Positions 46,334 to 54,687 of a stretch of 64,000 nucleotides of DNA are shown here, piece after piece. Made by a program: the position numbers and the translations under genes. Under the pieces are notes generated by a model that was given only the letters and a program-made list of their open reading frames with translations, had not been told where the DNA came from and did not search any database. The stretch comes from Sphingobium sp. CAP-1 (GTDB lineage Bacteria > Pseudomonadota > Alphaproteobacteria > Sphingomonadales > Sphingomonadaceae), in assembly GCF_009720145.1 (NCBI RefSeq), contig NZ_CP046253.1, forward strand, positions 124,001-188,000, given 5' to 3'. Each line of letters begins with the position of its first letter. Within the stretch, counting starts at the first letter, position 1.

Positions 46334-46408
46334 GAAAAACAGGCTTATTTCATCACCTGTGGCAGATGGTTCGGCCCGGATCGATCCCCAGTTCGATCCG
46401 GCCTCTGC

Positions 46409-46426
46409 CTGTCATAAAAATGTTAC
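46409..46426 (+). promoter_or_regulatory. Pho-box-like PhoB site
   Basis: CTGTCATAAAAATGTTAC matches the E. coli-type Pho box (two 7-base repeats CTGTCAT separated by four A/T bases) at 16 of 18 positions. It lies in the 402-base gap between divergent gspE and the PstS-like gene, on the strand of the latter. A weak -10 (TTTATG) lies at the E. coli-like distance, and CATAAT lies closer. Confidence 0.6.
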
Positions 46427-46569
46427 GGTCATAATGTTTATGAGCGCCAGCGAGAGTCGATGTCTGGTCTATTGCAGATAGATTTTCGTATGGAAAGAGG
46501 GGGTGTTTCTTTCCAGAGAAAGTGGGGAAAGATCATTACAATTCAGATCGCCTATATATGCGATTTGAA

Positions 46570-46596
46570 TAATAATAATCCATTACATTATTATTA
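46570..46596 (+). promoter_or_regulatory. AT-only hairpin in the PstS-like 5' region
   Basis: A 10-bp perfect inverted repeat built of AAT/ATT units (46570-46579 with 46587-46596, loop CCATTAC) lies about 78 bases before the start codon, just after a smaller AATCGC/GCGATT hairpin. It could stabilise the leader RNA or bind a regulator. This gap is markedly AT-rich for the window. Confidence 0.35.
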
Positions 46597-46673
46597 CCGA
46601 TTGTTTTCGGAATGATGTCGCTTGCCGATATTAAGGCAAAGCGGCCAACTTTTATTGTATATTGGAGGTTATT

Positions 46674-48431
46674 ATGCTTCGCAAAGCCTATCTTCTGGGC
46701 ACCGCCGCCGCCTTCGCCGCGGCCAGCATGTCCGGCATCGCCGGCGCGCAGACTGTTGGCACCGTCTATGGTAACGGCGCGTCGCTGCCCGCACCCTATT
46801 TCCGTCAGGCCGCTGACTGCTACAGCGTCAAGACGGACCTGATCTTCGACGGCAATCCGCCTGTCACCGTCACCGTTCCGGACTTCAACTATACCGGCGC
46901 GCCGGCCCAGGATTGCGCCGTCACCGACTATATCGCGAACAAGCAGTTGGTCTACAAGTCGACCGGGTCGGGCGTCGGCATCGCCGCCATCTTCAGCCAT
47001 GATCCGGCCAAGGCGGGCGACATCAGCCCGGTCGACGGCGTGCAGTTGTTCCCAATGATCAATTATGCCCTGTCGGAAACATCGCTCGGCACCAACGACG
47101 TTGCAGCCTATAATAATGGCGGCACCGTTCAGGGCGTGACCGTCGTGGCGCCGGGCGTGACGCCGGGTGCCGGCCAGTACGCCAACCCCAAGGAAACCTA
47201 TGGTTCGCTGATCCAGTTCCCGCTGCTGATCGCGCCGGTGACGATCGCCTATGACCCGGTCTACAAGAAGGTTCGTAACGGCGACGGCACCATCACCGAA
47301 TATAGCTTTGCTCTCCGTTACGCGCGCGCCGATGGTTCGGGCGGCCTGCGTCTGGACCAGAATGGCGTCTGCGCCATCTTCAATGGCGATATCACCAATT
47401 GGGGCGATGCCCGCCTCAAGACGCTGAATGGCAACCACACCCTGCGCGATGCGACCGACACCGGCGCCTTCACCGTGCCGCTCCAGATTGTCGGTCGTGA
47501 AGACAGCTCGGGCACGACTTCGTTGTGGACCCGCTTCCTGGCGAATGCCTGCGCCAGCTACAGCGGCAATGCCTATGCCGATTCGAGCAGTCGTCTGCCC
47601 GGCGTCTATGTCGACTCGACCGGCGCGACCCGTAACACTGCCTCGCCCAAGGACATGGTCGGTGCCGTGTGGAACAAGAGCACCAGCAATTTCGGCGTGT
47701 CGCGTACATTCTATGCCGGCAACGACGCTGAAGTCGTCGGCAAATATACGCTGGCCAACGGCAATGACGGCGTAGCGAAATATATCGACTTCACGCAGAA
47801 TCCGGGTAATTCGGCGGGGAGCCTGGTTCGTCAAGGCCGCATCGGCTATGTCGGCCCCGACTATGTGCTGCCGGGCGTGCTGTACACCCAGTCGAATAAC
47901 TACAACCTCCAGACTGCCGACGTCCGCAATGCCGCTGGTAGCTATCGCGCGCCGACCGCCACGTCTGTCCGCGCAGCCTATGGTGCTGTCCTGCCGCCGG
48001 AATCGGATGCTTCGGGCAATTATGTCGCCAACGCCGCCTGCGCCAGCGGCGACGTTTCGGCCTCGTGCCGCAGCCAGCCGCAGGACTGGGTCCAGGCCGC
48101 GTCGAAGACCAGCGCTCTGGCCAACCCGGCCGGTTCGCTGTCCTACCCGATCGTCGGCACTTCGAACATGCTGCTCTACAGCTGCTACGCGGCGGAATCG
48201 TCGCGCACTGCGCTGATCAATTTCCTGAACTTCTATGAAAAGAGCAAGACGATCAACGACACGACGATCGGCTTGCTGGCCTCGGCAGGTTTCCAGCCGG
48301 TGCCGACCGCCTGGCGCAAGGCGATCATCGATACGTTCGTTTCGTCCAATGATCCGAACGGCACCAGCCTGACGCTCACCCGCACGGGCGCGCGTACCCA
48401 GTGTCAGGGTTCGGGCGTCATCGGCGGCTAA
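46674..48431 (+). CDS. Secreted PstS-like phosphate-binding-fold protein
   Basis: The 585-residue product has a signal peptide (AYLLGTAAAFAAASMSGIAG) and a type-2 periplasmic-binding fold of PstS kind: GTVYGNGASLPAPYFRQAAD, YKSTGSGVGIAAIF, GVCAIFNGDITNWGDARLKT, VGREDSSGTTSLWTRFLANA, SYPIVGTSNMLLYSCYA. At about 1.7 times normal PstS length it has insertions. No pstCAB genes follow. GGAGG precedes ATG 46674. Divergence from a type II secretion operon and a Pho box suggest an extracellular protein exported by that system under phosphate limitation, comparable to DING/LapC-type substrates of the Pseudomonas Hxc system. The role is inferred. Confidence 0.85.
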   Translation: MLRKAYLLGTAAAFAAASMSGIAGAQTVGTVYGNGASLPAPYFRQAADCYSVKTDLIFDGNPPVTVTVPDFNYTGAPAQDCAVTDYIANKQLVYKSTGSGVGIAAIFSHDPAKAGDISPVDGVQLFPMINYALSETSLGTNDVAAYNNGGTVQGVTVVAPGVTPGAGQYANPKETYGSLIQFPLLIAPVTIAYDPVYKKVRNGDGTITEYSFALRYARADGSGGLRLDQNGVCAIFNGDITNWGDARLKTLNGNHTLRDATDTGAFTVPLQIVGREDSSGTTSLWTRFLANACASYSGNAYADSSSRLPGVYVDSTGATRNTASPKDMVGAVWNKSTSNFGVSRTFYAGNDAEVVGKYTLANGNDGVAKYIDFTQNPGNSAGSLVRQGRIGYVGPDYVLPGVLYTQSNNYNLQTADVRNAAGSYRAPTATSVRAAYGAVLPPESDASGNYVANAACASGDVSASCRSQPQDWVQAASKTSALANPAGSLSYPIVGTSNMLLYSCYAAESSRTALINFLNFYEKSKTINDTTIGLLASAGFQPVPTAWRKAIIDTFVSSNDPNGTSLTLTRTGARTQCQGSGVIGG

Positions 48432-48453
48432 GCTGTCATAAGCAAAGAGGGGG

Positions 48454-48481
48454 AGGCCCGGCAGCAGTGCCGGGCCTTTTT
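48454..48481 (+). terminator. Intrinsic terminator after the PstS-like gene
   Basis: The stem AGGCCCGGC / GCCGGGCCT with a 6-base loop is followed by a T-run, starting 22 bases after the stop codon. Confidence 0.88.
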
Positions 48482-48548
48482 CCTATGGGGCGTGGGCGTC
48501 GTTGAGGCGAATCCCGCCGGTCTGGAACATGCAAGATATGGATCTGCC

Positions 48549-49136
48549 ATGCGGTTTGCGCACTATGTTTTCCCCTGCGTCCTGATGGCGCTGTCGCCGC
48601 TAATGGGGTCCCCCAGCGCCGCCCAGTCCGACGATGTCGCCAAATCCGACGTTCCGATGAACGAATATGCGCCCAAAGTGCCTGAAGGCCCGGCGCCGCT
48701 GCGCGTGCTGACATGCCATGTGCGGCACGCCACCAATATCGACCCGACCCTCAATCAGGCCGAATCCGACATCATCTATTCCGATGAAGCCGATTTCACG
48801 CTGGAACTGGGCGCGGGGCGGGTTCCGCTGGCGGTTGGTATAGGCACGGCCCGGTCGGACGAGACTCCGCCCGTCAGCTATCGCATTGCCGCTGATCCGC
48901 AGCATCTCTTCGCGATGGCCGGACCGACCCTTGACCGCGTGGCCGACTATTGGCCCAAACATGTCGAGGTCGGCAAGACGATCATGGGCAAGGCTTTCTC
49001 CTTCATCCTGCTGGACGAAGTGCCGGGCGATCCCGCGCATATGACTGCCTTTGTTTCGCGCGCGGCGGACGCTGTGGCGATCGACCTGGGCTGGACCTAT
49101 CGCGGTCTGTGCAAAACGAGTCTGCGCCCGCGCTAG
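48549..49136 (+). CDS. Secreted protein of unknown function
   Basis: The 195-residue product from ATG 48549 has a signal peptide (VFPCVLMALSPLMGSPSAAQ). The mature region (PLRVLTCHVRHATNIDPTLN, DIIYSDEADFTLELGAGRVP, AIDLGWTYRGLCKTSLRPR) was not recognised. Two cysteines could form a disulfide. A longer frame from 48492 would add 19 residues before a better signal peptide and was not chosen. It is separated from the PstS-like gene by a terminator, so it probably has its own promoter. Confidence 0.65.
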   Translation: MRFAHYVFPCVLMALSPLMGSPSAAQSDDVAKSDVPMNEYAPKVPEGPAPLRVLTCHVRHATNIDPTLNQAESDIIYSDEADFTLELGAGRVPLAVGIGTARSDETPPVSYRIAADPQHLFAMAGPTLDRVADYWPKHVEVGKTIMGKAFSFILLDEVPGDPAHMTAFVSRAADAVAIDLGWTYRGLCKTSLRPR

Positions 49137-49233
49137 GAGAGCGGCAAGCGGGTGCGCTTAGCACTCTGAAAATGCATTGGTTTTTTGGCGGTTAGTCCCG
49201 CCGGCCCCCGGTTCGGCCCGGCCGGAGCAATTT

Positions 49234-49341
49234 TTATGCCGGAACTGCGAGAATATTCATGGTGCGCTTGAGGTTGTAGGCGATGGCGGTGAGGTGGATC
49301 TGGACGAGGGGTTTTATCGCATCCTGCGGAGGCCGTAGCAG
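49234..49341 (-). pseudogene. Transposase C-terminal remnant
   Basis: The minus strand reads LVQIHLTAIAYNLKRTMNIL then AVPA and stop. The block TAIAYNLKR-x-x-NIL is typical of the C-terminus of IS5/IS1182-type DDE transposases. Upstream the frame loses similarity after about 36 codons, so only the tail remains. Confidence 0.6.
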
Positions 49342-49351
49342 CCCTTTGAAT

Positions 49352-49456
49352 GAGGAAAATGCGGCGGATAGTCGCCGCGTCGTCACCGCGCCGACGAACG
49401 GCGCCGCCGGTCTGTTCCCCGCCGTGCAGCATTTGCCTGAGCCGGGCTTCGCCTAA
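49352..49456 (+). pseudogene. Fragment resembling L-serine dehydratase
   Basis: The plus strand reads ENAADSRRVVTAPTNGAAGL then FPAVQHLPEPGFA and stop. The block RVVTAPTNGAAG-x-x-PAV is characteristic of the alpha region of SdaA-type serine dehydratases. Only about 34 codons remain, with no start. Confidence 0.5.
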
Positions 49457-49462
49457 TTGAAT

Positions 49463-49606
49463 GAGCGGAATGGCTTCGCGACGCTGGAGGATCTTCAAAC
49501 GACGCAGGCGCCCAACGGCATCAACCTTGATGGTAACGGCACGCTGACGGTTGCGGCATTCAATGAATATGCGCGGCGTGCCAAGGCTGCAAAGGCTTCG
49601 AAATAA
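49463..49606 (+). pseudogene. Unidentified C-terminal gene fragment
   Basis: An open stretch without a start reads ERNGFATLEDLQTTQAPNGI, then NLDGNGTLTVAAFNEYARRA and KAAKASK and stop. It looks like the tail of a real protein rather than random sequence, but the family was not recognised. Confidence 0.35.
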
Positions 49607-49630
49607 GGCGCACAGGTGACTCTCTTGATG

Positions 49631-49968
49631 TCAGCGAAGGCCAAACAGCTTTCCACGGAGTGACAGCAGATGTTCGCGCATCATCCTTTCTGCGCCCTCT
49701 GGATCATGACCGCGGATCGCCTCGACAAATGTCGTCCACGCTGAAGGAGGTCGAGACGGCGGGCGTCTCGATCATCTGGCGCGGTACCCTTGCCGACATT
49801 GCGCCAGATCGCGCCTTCATCCTCCAGCTTCTTGAGCAGCGTCCTCAACTGGCCGCGTAAAACGCCCAGTTCTTCGCTGAGCCGGGGTTCGGGCGGCAGG
49901 CGCTGTTCGCCGCGCTCCAGCGTGTCATCGATGAATGTGCGCAAGCGCGTCAGATCAGCTTCGGCCAT
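49631..49968 (-). pseudogene. Decayed GntR/FadR-type regulator with internal deletion
   Basis: From ATG 49968 the frame encodes a GntR winged helix (RLPPEPRLSEELGVLRGQLR, TLLKKLEDEGAIWRNVGKGT) and then loses similarity. In another frame at about 49732-49631 follows the end of the FCD ligand domain: FVEAIRGHDPEGAERMMREH then LLSLRGKLFGLR and stop. About 150 codons of the middle are missing and the halves are out of frame. Confidence 0.75.
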
Positions 49969-50131
49969 TTCACCCTCCTTGCCTGAGCCTAACAATGACT
50001 TGCGTGCCTGGACCACGGACGGCTTGAGGGCCGCGCTCGCCGGCGTCGATCGCTGCGACCGGGGCTTCCGGATCGGGCCCCACGCTTCAGCCCGCCGATA
50101 CGGTGCTGGAAGCACTAGCTGGAGTGCCGGA

Positions 50132-50731
50132 ATGACCCATGACCAGGATATGCGGTCGGAGGCCGTAGAGACAAAGATCATGTATAGCGGCCAGGCGATA
50201 GCCCGACCTCTTTTCGCTTTTGACGAATTGCGGTTCGAGCCCGCGCCAGCCGATGCGATCGTGCGCGATGCGCGATCGCTCGACGAGCCTCCCACATTAG
50301 CGCATATCGACTTCACATCTCGATCGGCGCGCCAATTTCTCTCTGCGGTGACGGATGCCGACGCCGCGCTGTTGCGCTACCGCCGGGTTGCGATCATCCA
50401 GACCTGGAGAGCCTTGTCGGGCGCGCCGCAGAATTTGCCCCTGGCTGTGACGGACGGCCGTTCCGTCAGCAAGGGCGACCTGATCGTCGCCGATACGCGG
50501 TCGCCGCAGGAACTGGGGCCGGTGGTCGACTTCGCATTCTATCTGGGCATCCATAATCCGGCGCATCGCTGGCATTATTTTCGGGACATGACGCCCGACG
50601 AACTGCTGATTTTTCAGGGATATGACTTCGCTGATCCCGAACGGCTCCGCGTTCTGCACACGGCGTTCCTGGACGGGAGCTGCCCGCCCGGCGCGCCGCC
50701 GCGCCGAACTGCGCTGCTTCGCCTTTTTTGA
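50132..50731 (+). CDS. CmcJ/NvfI-family protein, probably truncated
   Basis: The roughly 199-residue product contains LAHIDFTSRSARQFLSAVTD, RRVAIIQTWRALSGAPQNLP, LAVTDGRSVSKGDLIVAD, NPAHRWHYFRDMTPDELLIF and HTAFLDGSCPPGAPPRRTAL, the ordered signature of CmcJ/NvfI-type proteins (related to 2-oxoglutarate oxygenases; the histidines in AHIDFT and PAHRW fit metal binding). Family members usually have about 270-290 residues; the N-terminal third is absent or replaced by unrelated sequence. No ribosome site is clear. It neighbours other gene fragments, so it may be non-functional. Confidence 0.6.
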   Translation: MTHDQDMRSEAVETKIMYSGQAIARPLFAFDELRFEPAPADAIVRDARSLDEPPTLAHIDFTSRSARQFLSAVTDADAALLRYRRVAIIQTWRALSGAPQNLPLAVTDGRSVSKGDLIVADTRSPQELGPVVDFAFYLGIHNPAHRWHYFRDMTPDELLIFQGYDFADPERLRVLHTAFLDGSCPPGAPPRRTALLRLF

Positions 50732-50751
50732 TTGAAATGAAAGCTGCCGGG

Positions 50752-50946
50752 TTAGTCGCACAGCGCGATGAATCTGCATTCGACGCTACCTCGTGGCACG
50801 GGCGCTGCGACGCTTTCATCGAAAAAGGTAGACTGCATCGCATTCATCGCATCGGACATGCGGAATCGAACCCGTTGAACACCAGCACTTCGTCCATGGT
50901 CGTACCAATGATGGTCGGGATGCCAGGCGCAGACGCTGAATTTAGC
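50752..50946 (-). pseudogene. Second CmcJ/NvfI-like C-terminal remnant
   Basis: The minus strand encodes VCAWHPDHHWYDHGR, then in a shifted frame MDEVLVFNGFDS, and again in the first frame STFFDESVAAPVPRGSVECR then FIALCD and stop. Together these match the end of a CmcJ-type protein, so at least two frameshifts are present. It faces the family member at 50132 tail to tail. Confidence 0.5.
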
Positions 50947-51544
50947 GCGACCGCTCGTTGGCGCCTTCGATCTCACCGGGCGGAGGCGCAAGGTGAGGGA
51001 TTGCACCATTGAGACGCGCCTCGCGGGCTGAATTGCGGAAGGACAAGGCAAAGAAATCGACACCCCAGCGCAACTCATCCGCGGTGAGGTGCGACAACTG
51101 GCCGGCCAGATAGTCGACAGACGCCTTGACCATCCCGTCGACGAACTTCTCGCCGGCCTTTGTTAGGCTGACGACTTTCTCACGCCCCGAATCAGGATTT
51201 TCGATTTGCGAAACGAGAGAAAGGGGAGGTTTGGACAATTCGCGCAGCAGCTTCGATACATTTGAATTGCTCATCTCGAACCAGGTGGCGAGGCGGGTTT
51301 CGATATCCTTGCGGCGTACCCAACCGGCTGCATCCGCACGCGAATGAATGAGCCACAGGATCGCCGCCTGTTTGCGAGAGATGCGCCCCTGACACATGAC
51401 CGTTTCGAGGTCCATGCCGATCCGATAGTGGATCGGATAGAAGAAGTTCAGCAGTTCCCCGACCACCGCGAGCGGCGGGCCATAGGCGGGCTCGGCCGCC
51501 GCTTCATCCTTCCTCTTCCGCCCGGTGGCCGTCTGCGTCGTCAT
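50942..51544 (-). CDS. MarR-family transcriptional regulator
   Basis: The 200-residue protein has a dimerisation helix (VVGELLNFFYPIHYRIGMDL), a winged-helix DNA-binding domain (SRKQAAILWLIHSRADAAGW, RLATWFEMSNSNVSKLLREL, LVSQIENPDSGREKVVSLTK, with the Asp-x-Arg wing) and C-terminal helices. It is the most likely regulator of the CoA/flavin catabolic island at 51.8-62 kb. Its promoter region, 51545-51767, is AT-rich with no other recognised gene. Confidence 0.87.
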   Translation of the reverse strand: MTTQTATGRKRKDEAAAEPAYGPPLAVVGELLNFFYPIHYRIGMDLETVMCQGRISRKQAAILWLIHSRADAAGWVRRKDIETRLATWFEMSNSNVSKLLRELSKPPLSLVSQIENPDSGREKVVSLTKAGEKFVDGMVKASVDYLAGQLSHLTADELRWGVDFFALSFRNSAREARLNGAIPHLAPPPGEIEGANERSR

Positions 51545-51767
51545 CTATGCCCTCTATATCTGCCTGTGTGCTTTATAGAATATTCAGTAGCCTTTGAAAA
51601 TATTACAATCAAGGGATAGTGATAAAAATGCATCATGGTGCAATATGGTATCAGGCATGGGGCAATGGAGAAGTGCGTCACCATGAAAGACGCAATCTCC
51701 AAGAGCGACAGAGCGGCGAGCCGATAATGAACGACAAACAGACTATGGTGCCGGTTTCTCGCCGCCG

Positions 51768-52337
51768 TTAACGGGAGCGAAGCCGCGCGAAGTCATATAC
51801 TTGGCGCCCGACTAATGCGAGTTGTTCGGAAATTGCCGCCTCCGCGCATCTGCCATCCCTGAACAGGCCGCCGGAGCAGTTGACGGCCGCGCCAAGCGGC
51901 TTCGGCCATCCTCGCAGGGCGTGGACAATCGAGCGCAGCGCAGCGAGGGTAGAACCTGTTGCCTGCCAGCCATAAGCGGTAGCGATCAAGCCGACCGGCA
52001 CGCCGTCCAGATAAGTGCGGGGATCTCTCGCGGTTTCCTCGACATAGTCGATCGCGTTTTTGACGAGGCCGGAAATCGATCCATGATATCCCGGACTGGC
52101 GATAATCACGCCGTCGGCGCGCCGCACCGCGTCAACCAGCGTCCTTGCCTCTGGAACATCCATGGCCCCAGCGCTGAGATAGTGAGGCAATCGCCCCAGG
52201 TCCGCGCCGCCGAACAGCAGCGTCTGCGCACCCAGATGTTCGGCCGATGCGAGGGCGATGGCAAGGGCTTGCTCTGTTGTTCCCCCTGCGGAAACCGTTC
52301 CGCCTATGCCGAGAATGAAAGGCGATGCCGCAGTCAT
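51768..52337 (-). CDS. NADPH-dependent FMN reductase
   Basis: The 189-residue flavodoxin-fold protein contains SPFILGIGGTVSAGGTTEQA (phosphate-binding loop), DGVIIASPGYHGSISGLVKN (flavin ring loop) and YLDGVPVGLIATAYGWQATG, the layout of the SsuE/MsuE group. These enzymes supply reduced FMN to partner oxygenases. The gene lies 67 bases downstream of an acyl-CoA-dehydrogenase-fold protein on the same strand. ATG 52337 opens at the first core strand; a longer frame to 52538 lacks a ribosome site. Confidence 0.88.
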   Translation of the reverse strand: MTAASPFILGIGGTVSAGGTTEQALAIALASAEHLGAQTLLFGGADLGRLPHYLSAGAMDVPEARTLVDAVRRADGVIIASPGYHGSISGLVKNAIDYVEETARDPRTYLDGVPVGLIATAYGWQATGSTLAALRSIVHALRGWPKPLGAAVNCSGGLFRDGRCAEAAISEQLALVGRQVYDFARLRSR

Positions 52338-52404
52338 GGGATATACTTTCGCCGGAATGAGGCAGGCACCGGCGCTTATGGCCGGTGCCGGCGAAGGGGG
52401 GGTG

Positions 52405-53619
52405 TCAGCCAAAGACACCAAGCTGCGATTTCCCCAGCGTGTCGTAAACGACATCACCGGCGAGAGGTTGATAGATTCCCGCCCGTGCATCTCGAAATGC
52501 TCGTTCAAGCGCATTGCCTTTGCGAATCGCGCTGCCACCAGTCAAACGCATCGCAATATCCGAAACCTTTATCGCCGCCTCTGTTGCCGCGATCTTTGCA
52601 ATGGATATGCGAGCAGGACGCTCGATCGCCGGCCACGCGGCGTCTTCACCGGCCGCCAGCAAGTCGGCCGTTCCCCTGATCACGCGCTCGGCCAAATCCA
52701 GTTCGGCAAGGGCTTGGCCTAGTTGGTGCTGCACATAGCCGGTATCGCGGACCAGGACATTGTCGCCCGAAACCGTTCGGCCGAGCGATTTCTTGGACAG
52801 CGAGTCTCGCACCAGACGATATGCGCGGTCTGCGATTCCGAGATAGACCCCTGCAAACGGAAAGCTGACCCATTCCATCTGTGCGACCAGTCCGGTGCGG
52901 AACGGGCCGGCATAGCTGTCAGCCGAAACCGGAACCTTGTCGAAAACACAGGTCTGCGTGCCGGACGCGCGCATGCTGAAGGTGTTCCATGTGCGATCGA
53001 TGCTGATGCCAGGTGAGTTGGCCGGAATGATGAACACCGACTCGCGCTGTTTATGCTCTTCGAAGCTATCGGGGAGCCTGCCATCGGCATCCGTGATCGT
53101 TGCATTGAAGGTGACGATATCCGCCCCTTCGATGAAAGTGGCCCAGTTCTTTTTGCCGGAAATGTACCAGCCACCGTTGCCATCGGGCACGGCCACAGTG
53201 TCCGCAATCGTTGAAAAGCCCGCCCGTTCCTCGCTGAACGGACCAGAGATGAGGGCATCATCCTCCACGATCTTCTTGAACAGGCGCGCCCGCACATCTT
53301 CGGGCAGCATATCGCGGAAGATGCCAACCATCACATGGTGCATATTGAAAGACAGGGTAATCGCTGGATCACCCCATGAGGCGAGCTCCTTCTCAACCAA
53401 GGCCACCGTCCAAAGATCCGCTCCATGACCGCCATAGCTTTTCGGAACAATGAGCTTGGCAAGGCCGCTCTCTTTATAGATTGGCACCAGCTCCAGTGGA
53501 AGTTGGCCCTCCTCGTCCGCCTTGGCACTCAACGCTGAGAAATTTTCCGCGACCTTTCGCGCCCGTGCCACGAGATCTTCACGTTCAGCCGGTGTGATTT
53601 CAATACTATGCTTGCCCAT
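52405..53619 (-). CDS. Acyl-CoA dehydrogenase-fold flavoprotein
   Basis: The 404-residue protein has the three-domain fold: N-terminal helices (LPLELVPIYKESGLAKLIVP, SYGGHGADLWTVALVEKELA), a beta domain (NGGWYISGKKNWATFIEGAD, SMRASGTQTCVFDKVPVSAD) and C-terminal helices (YVQHQLGQALAELDLAERVI). The expected catalytic Glu of true dehydrogenases is not clearly placed. The sequence style resembles DszC/SfnB-type flavin monooxygenases as well as ordinary dehydrogenases. With an FMN reductase next door, a two-component monooxygenase is plausible. AGGAGAGG precedes ATG 53619. Confidence 0.8.
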   Translation of the reverse strand: MGKHSIEITPAEREDLVARARKVAENFSALSAKADEEGQLPLELVPIYKESGLAKLIVPKSYGGHGADLWTVALVEKELASWGDPAITLSFNMHHVMVGIFRDMLPEDVRARLFKKIVEDDALISGPFSEERAGFSTIADTVAVPDGNGGWYISGKKNWATFIEGADIVTFNATITDADGRLPDSFEEHKQRESVFIIPANSPGISIDRTWNTFSMRASGTQTCVFDKVPVSADSYAGPFRTGLVAQMEWVSFPFAGVYLGIADRAYRLVRDSLSKKSLGRTVSGDNVLVRDTGYVQHQLGQALAELDLAERVIRGTADLLAAGEDAAWPAIERPARISIAKIAATEAAIKVSDIAMRLTGGSAIRKGNALERAFRDARAGIYQPLAGDVVYDTLGKSQLGVFG

Positions 53620-53865
53620 GGGCCTCTCCTTCGCTTGTGCAGGATCGCGAGCATGGACGATCTTGCGACTGGCTGCGTGCCGATCGATCGCGCCAGGGCA
53701 GGGCTCGACCACTTGCAACCCAACCTGTTCCGGGCTGGAATGTAAGCGGTTCGGCCTCGATCACGGCATCTTTCCGATCAGCACTTGCGGCTATACCTAG
53801 TCAAATACTGCATTTTAGCAAGTGTTTATTGAATGAACAAAATAACGATTGGTGCGCCTCCGGAT

Positions 53866-54570
53866 TTACCGGATCGCGGAGCCGCCCGTGAGCGCCTCCA
53901 CACGCTCCATCCATGGCAATATGGCAGGTACGGTGCGCAGCAGGTCCAGGCCGTGCCCGGAACCGGCAACGCATTCCAGTTGCGACACCACCGCGATGTC
54001 CGCCAGCGTGAGGCTCTCGCCAACGAGGAAGTCCCGATCATCCAACAGGGTGCCAAGCGTCCGCGCGTGGCGCTTCAGTTCTGCCAGAATATCGGCTTCG
54101 CTCCGGCGCGCGAGTCCCTGTGCGGTCCCCTGCTTTCGCGTAAGATAGGGAACCAGCGGGCGGGCGACACGACGCATCAGCGCATTGTCATATTTGAGGA
54201 TTTCGCTCACCCAGCGTTTGCGGTCATAGGGCCACGTGAATCGCATTGTCATCTCGAAGAAATAGAGGCTCTCGTCCGCCCAGTCTTCCAGCAGGTGAAC
54301 CAGGGCGCGAGCCTGCGGGTCTTGCGGAAAGAGGGCAGGCTGGGGGGTGTGGAGGTCGAGCGCGCGACAGATGTCGCTCGAATCGTGCAGGACGCGCCCG
54401 TCCAGTTCGAGGATTGGAACCTTGCCGACCGGCGACAATCGCTTGAGTTTGCCAAGGTCCGCCATGGGCACGTTATGCACCGCATAATCGAGGCCTTTAT
54501 AGGCGAGAACACGTCGCACCTTGTCGCAAAACGGCGAAATTTCCAGTTGATGGAGGATGATTCCCGCCAT
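53866..54570 (-). CDS. Glutathione S-transferase family protein
   Basis: The 234-residue protein has an N-terminal thioredoxin-like domain (LHQLEISPFCDKVRRVLAYK with a Ser-Pro-Phe-Cys start, GKVPILELDGRVLHDSSDIC with cis-Pro and the Glu/Asp-Ser glutathione-binding site) and a C-terminal helical domain (FLVGESLTLADIAVVSQLEC). It is divergent from the enoyl-CoA hydratase across a 117-base gap containing an 11-bp inverted repeat, so the two are probably co-regulated. Substrate unknown. Confidence 0.85.
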   Translation of the reverse strand: MAGIILHQLEISPFCDKVRRVLAYKGLDYAVHNVPMADLGKLKRLSPVGKVPILELDGRVLHDSSDICRALDLHTPQPALFPQDPQARALVHLLEDWADESLYFFEMTMRFTWPYDRKRWVSEILKYDNALMRRVARPLVPYLTRKQGTAQGLARRSEADILAELKRHARTLGTLLDDRDFLVGESLTLADIAVVSQLECVAGSGHGLDLLRTVPAILPWMERVEALTGGSAIR

Positions 54571-54595
54571 GGCGCTCTCCCGTCATTCTTTAAAT

Positions 54596-54655
54596 TGTGC
54601 ATTGACGACACTATTTAATAACGATAGAGTTTGGCCGAGCTTGGGTCAATGCACA
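54596..54655. promoter_or_regulatory. Long-spaced 11-bp perfect inverted repeat in divergent promoter
   Basis: TGTGCATTGAC at 54596-54606 and its exact reverse complement GTCAATGCACA at 54645-54655 flank 38 bases between the GST and enoyl-CoA hydratase starts. Two inverted half-sites about five helical turns apart could bind the MarR protein or another dimer and form a loop. Confidence 0.55.
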
Positions 54656-54687
54656 TCGCAGGCCCGGCAATGAGAGGATAGCGTCCC

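Noticed and set aside
46236..47834. 432-codon minus-strand frame over the PstS-like gene (46536-47834)
   Set aside because: Antisense to a gene with a signal peptide and PstS motifs; composition is that of a shadow.
49790..50131. N-terminal extension of the CmcJ/NvfI-like protein
   Set aside because: This part is antisense to the GntR winged helix and reads as Ser/Arg-rich shadow sequence.
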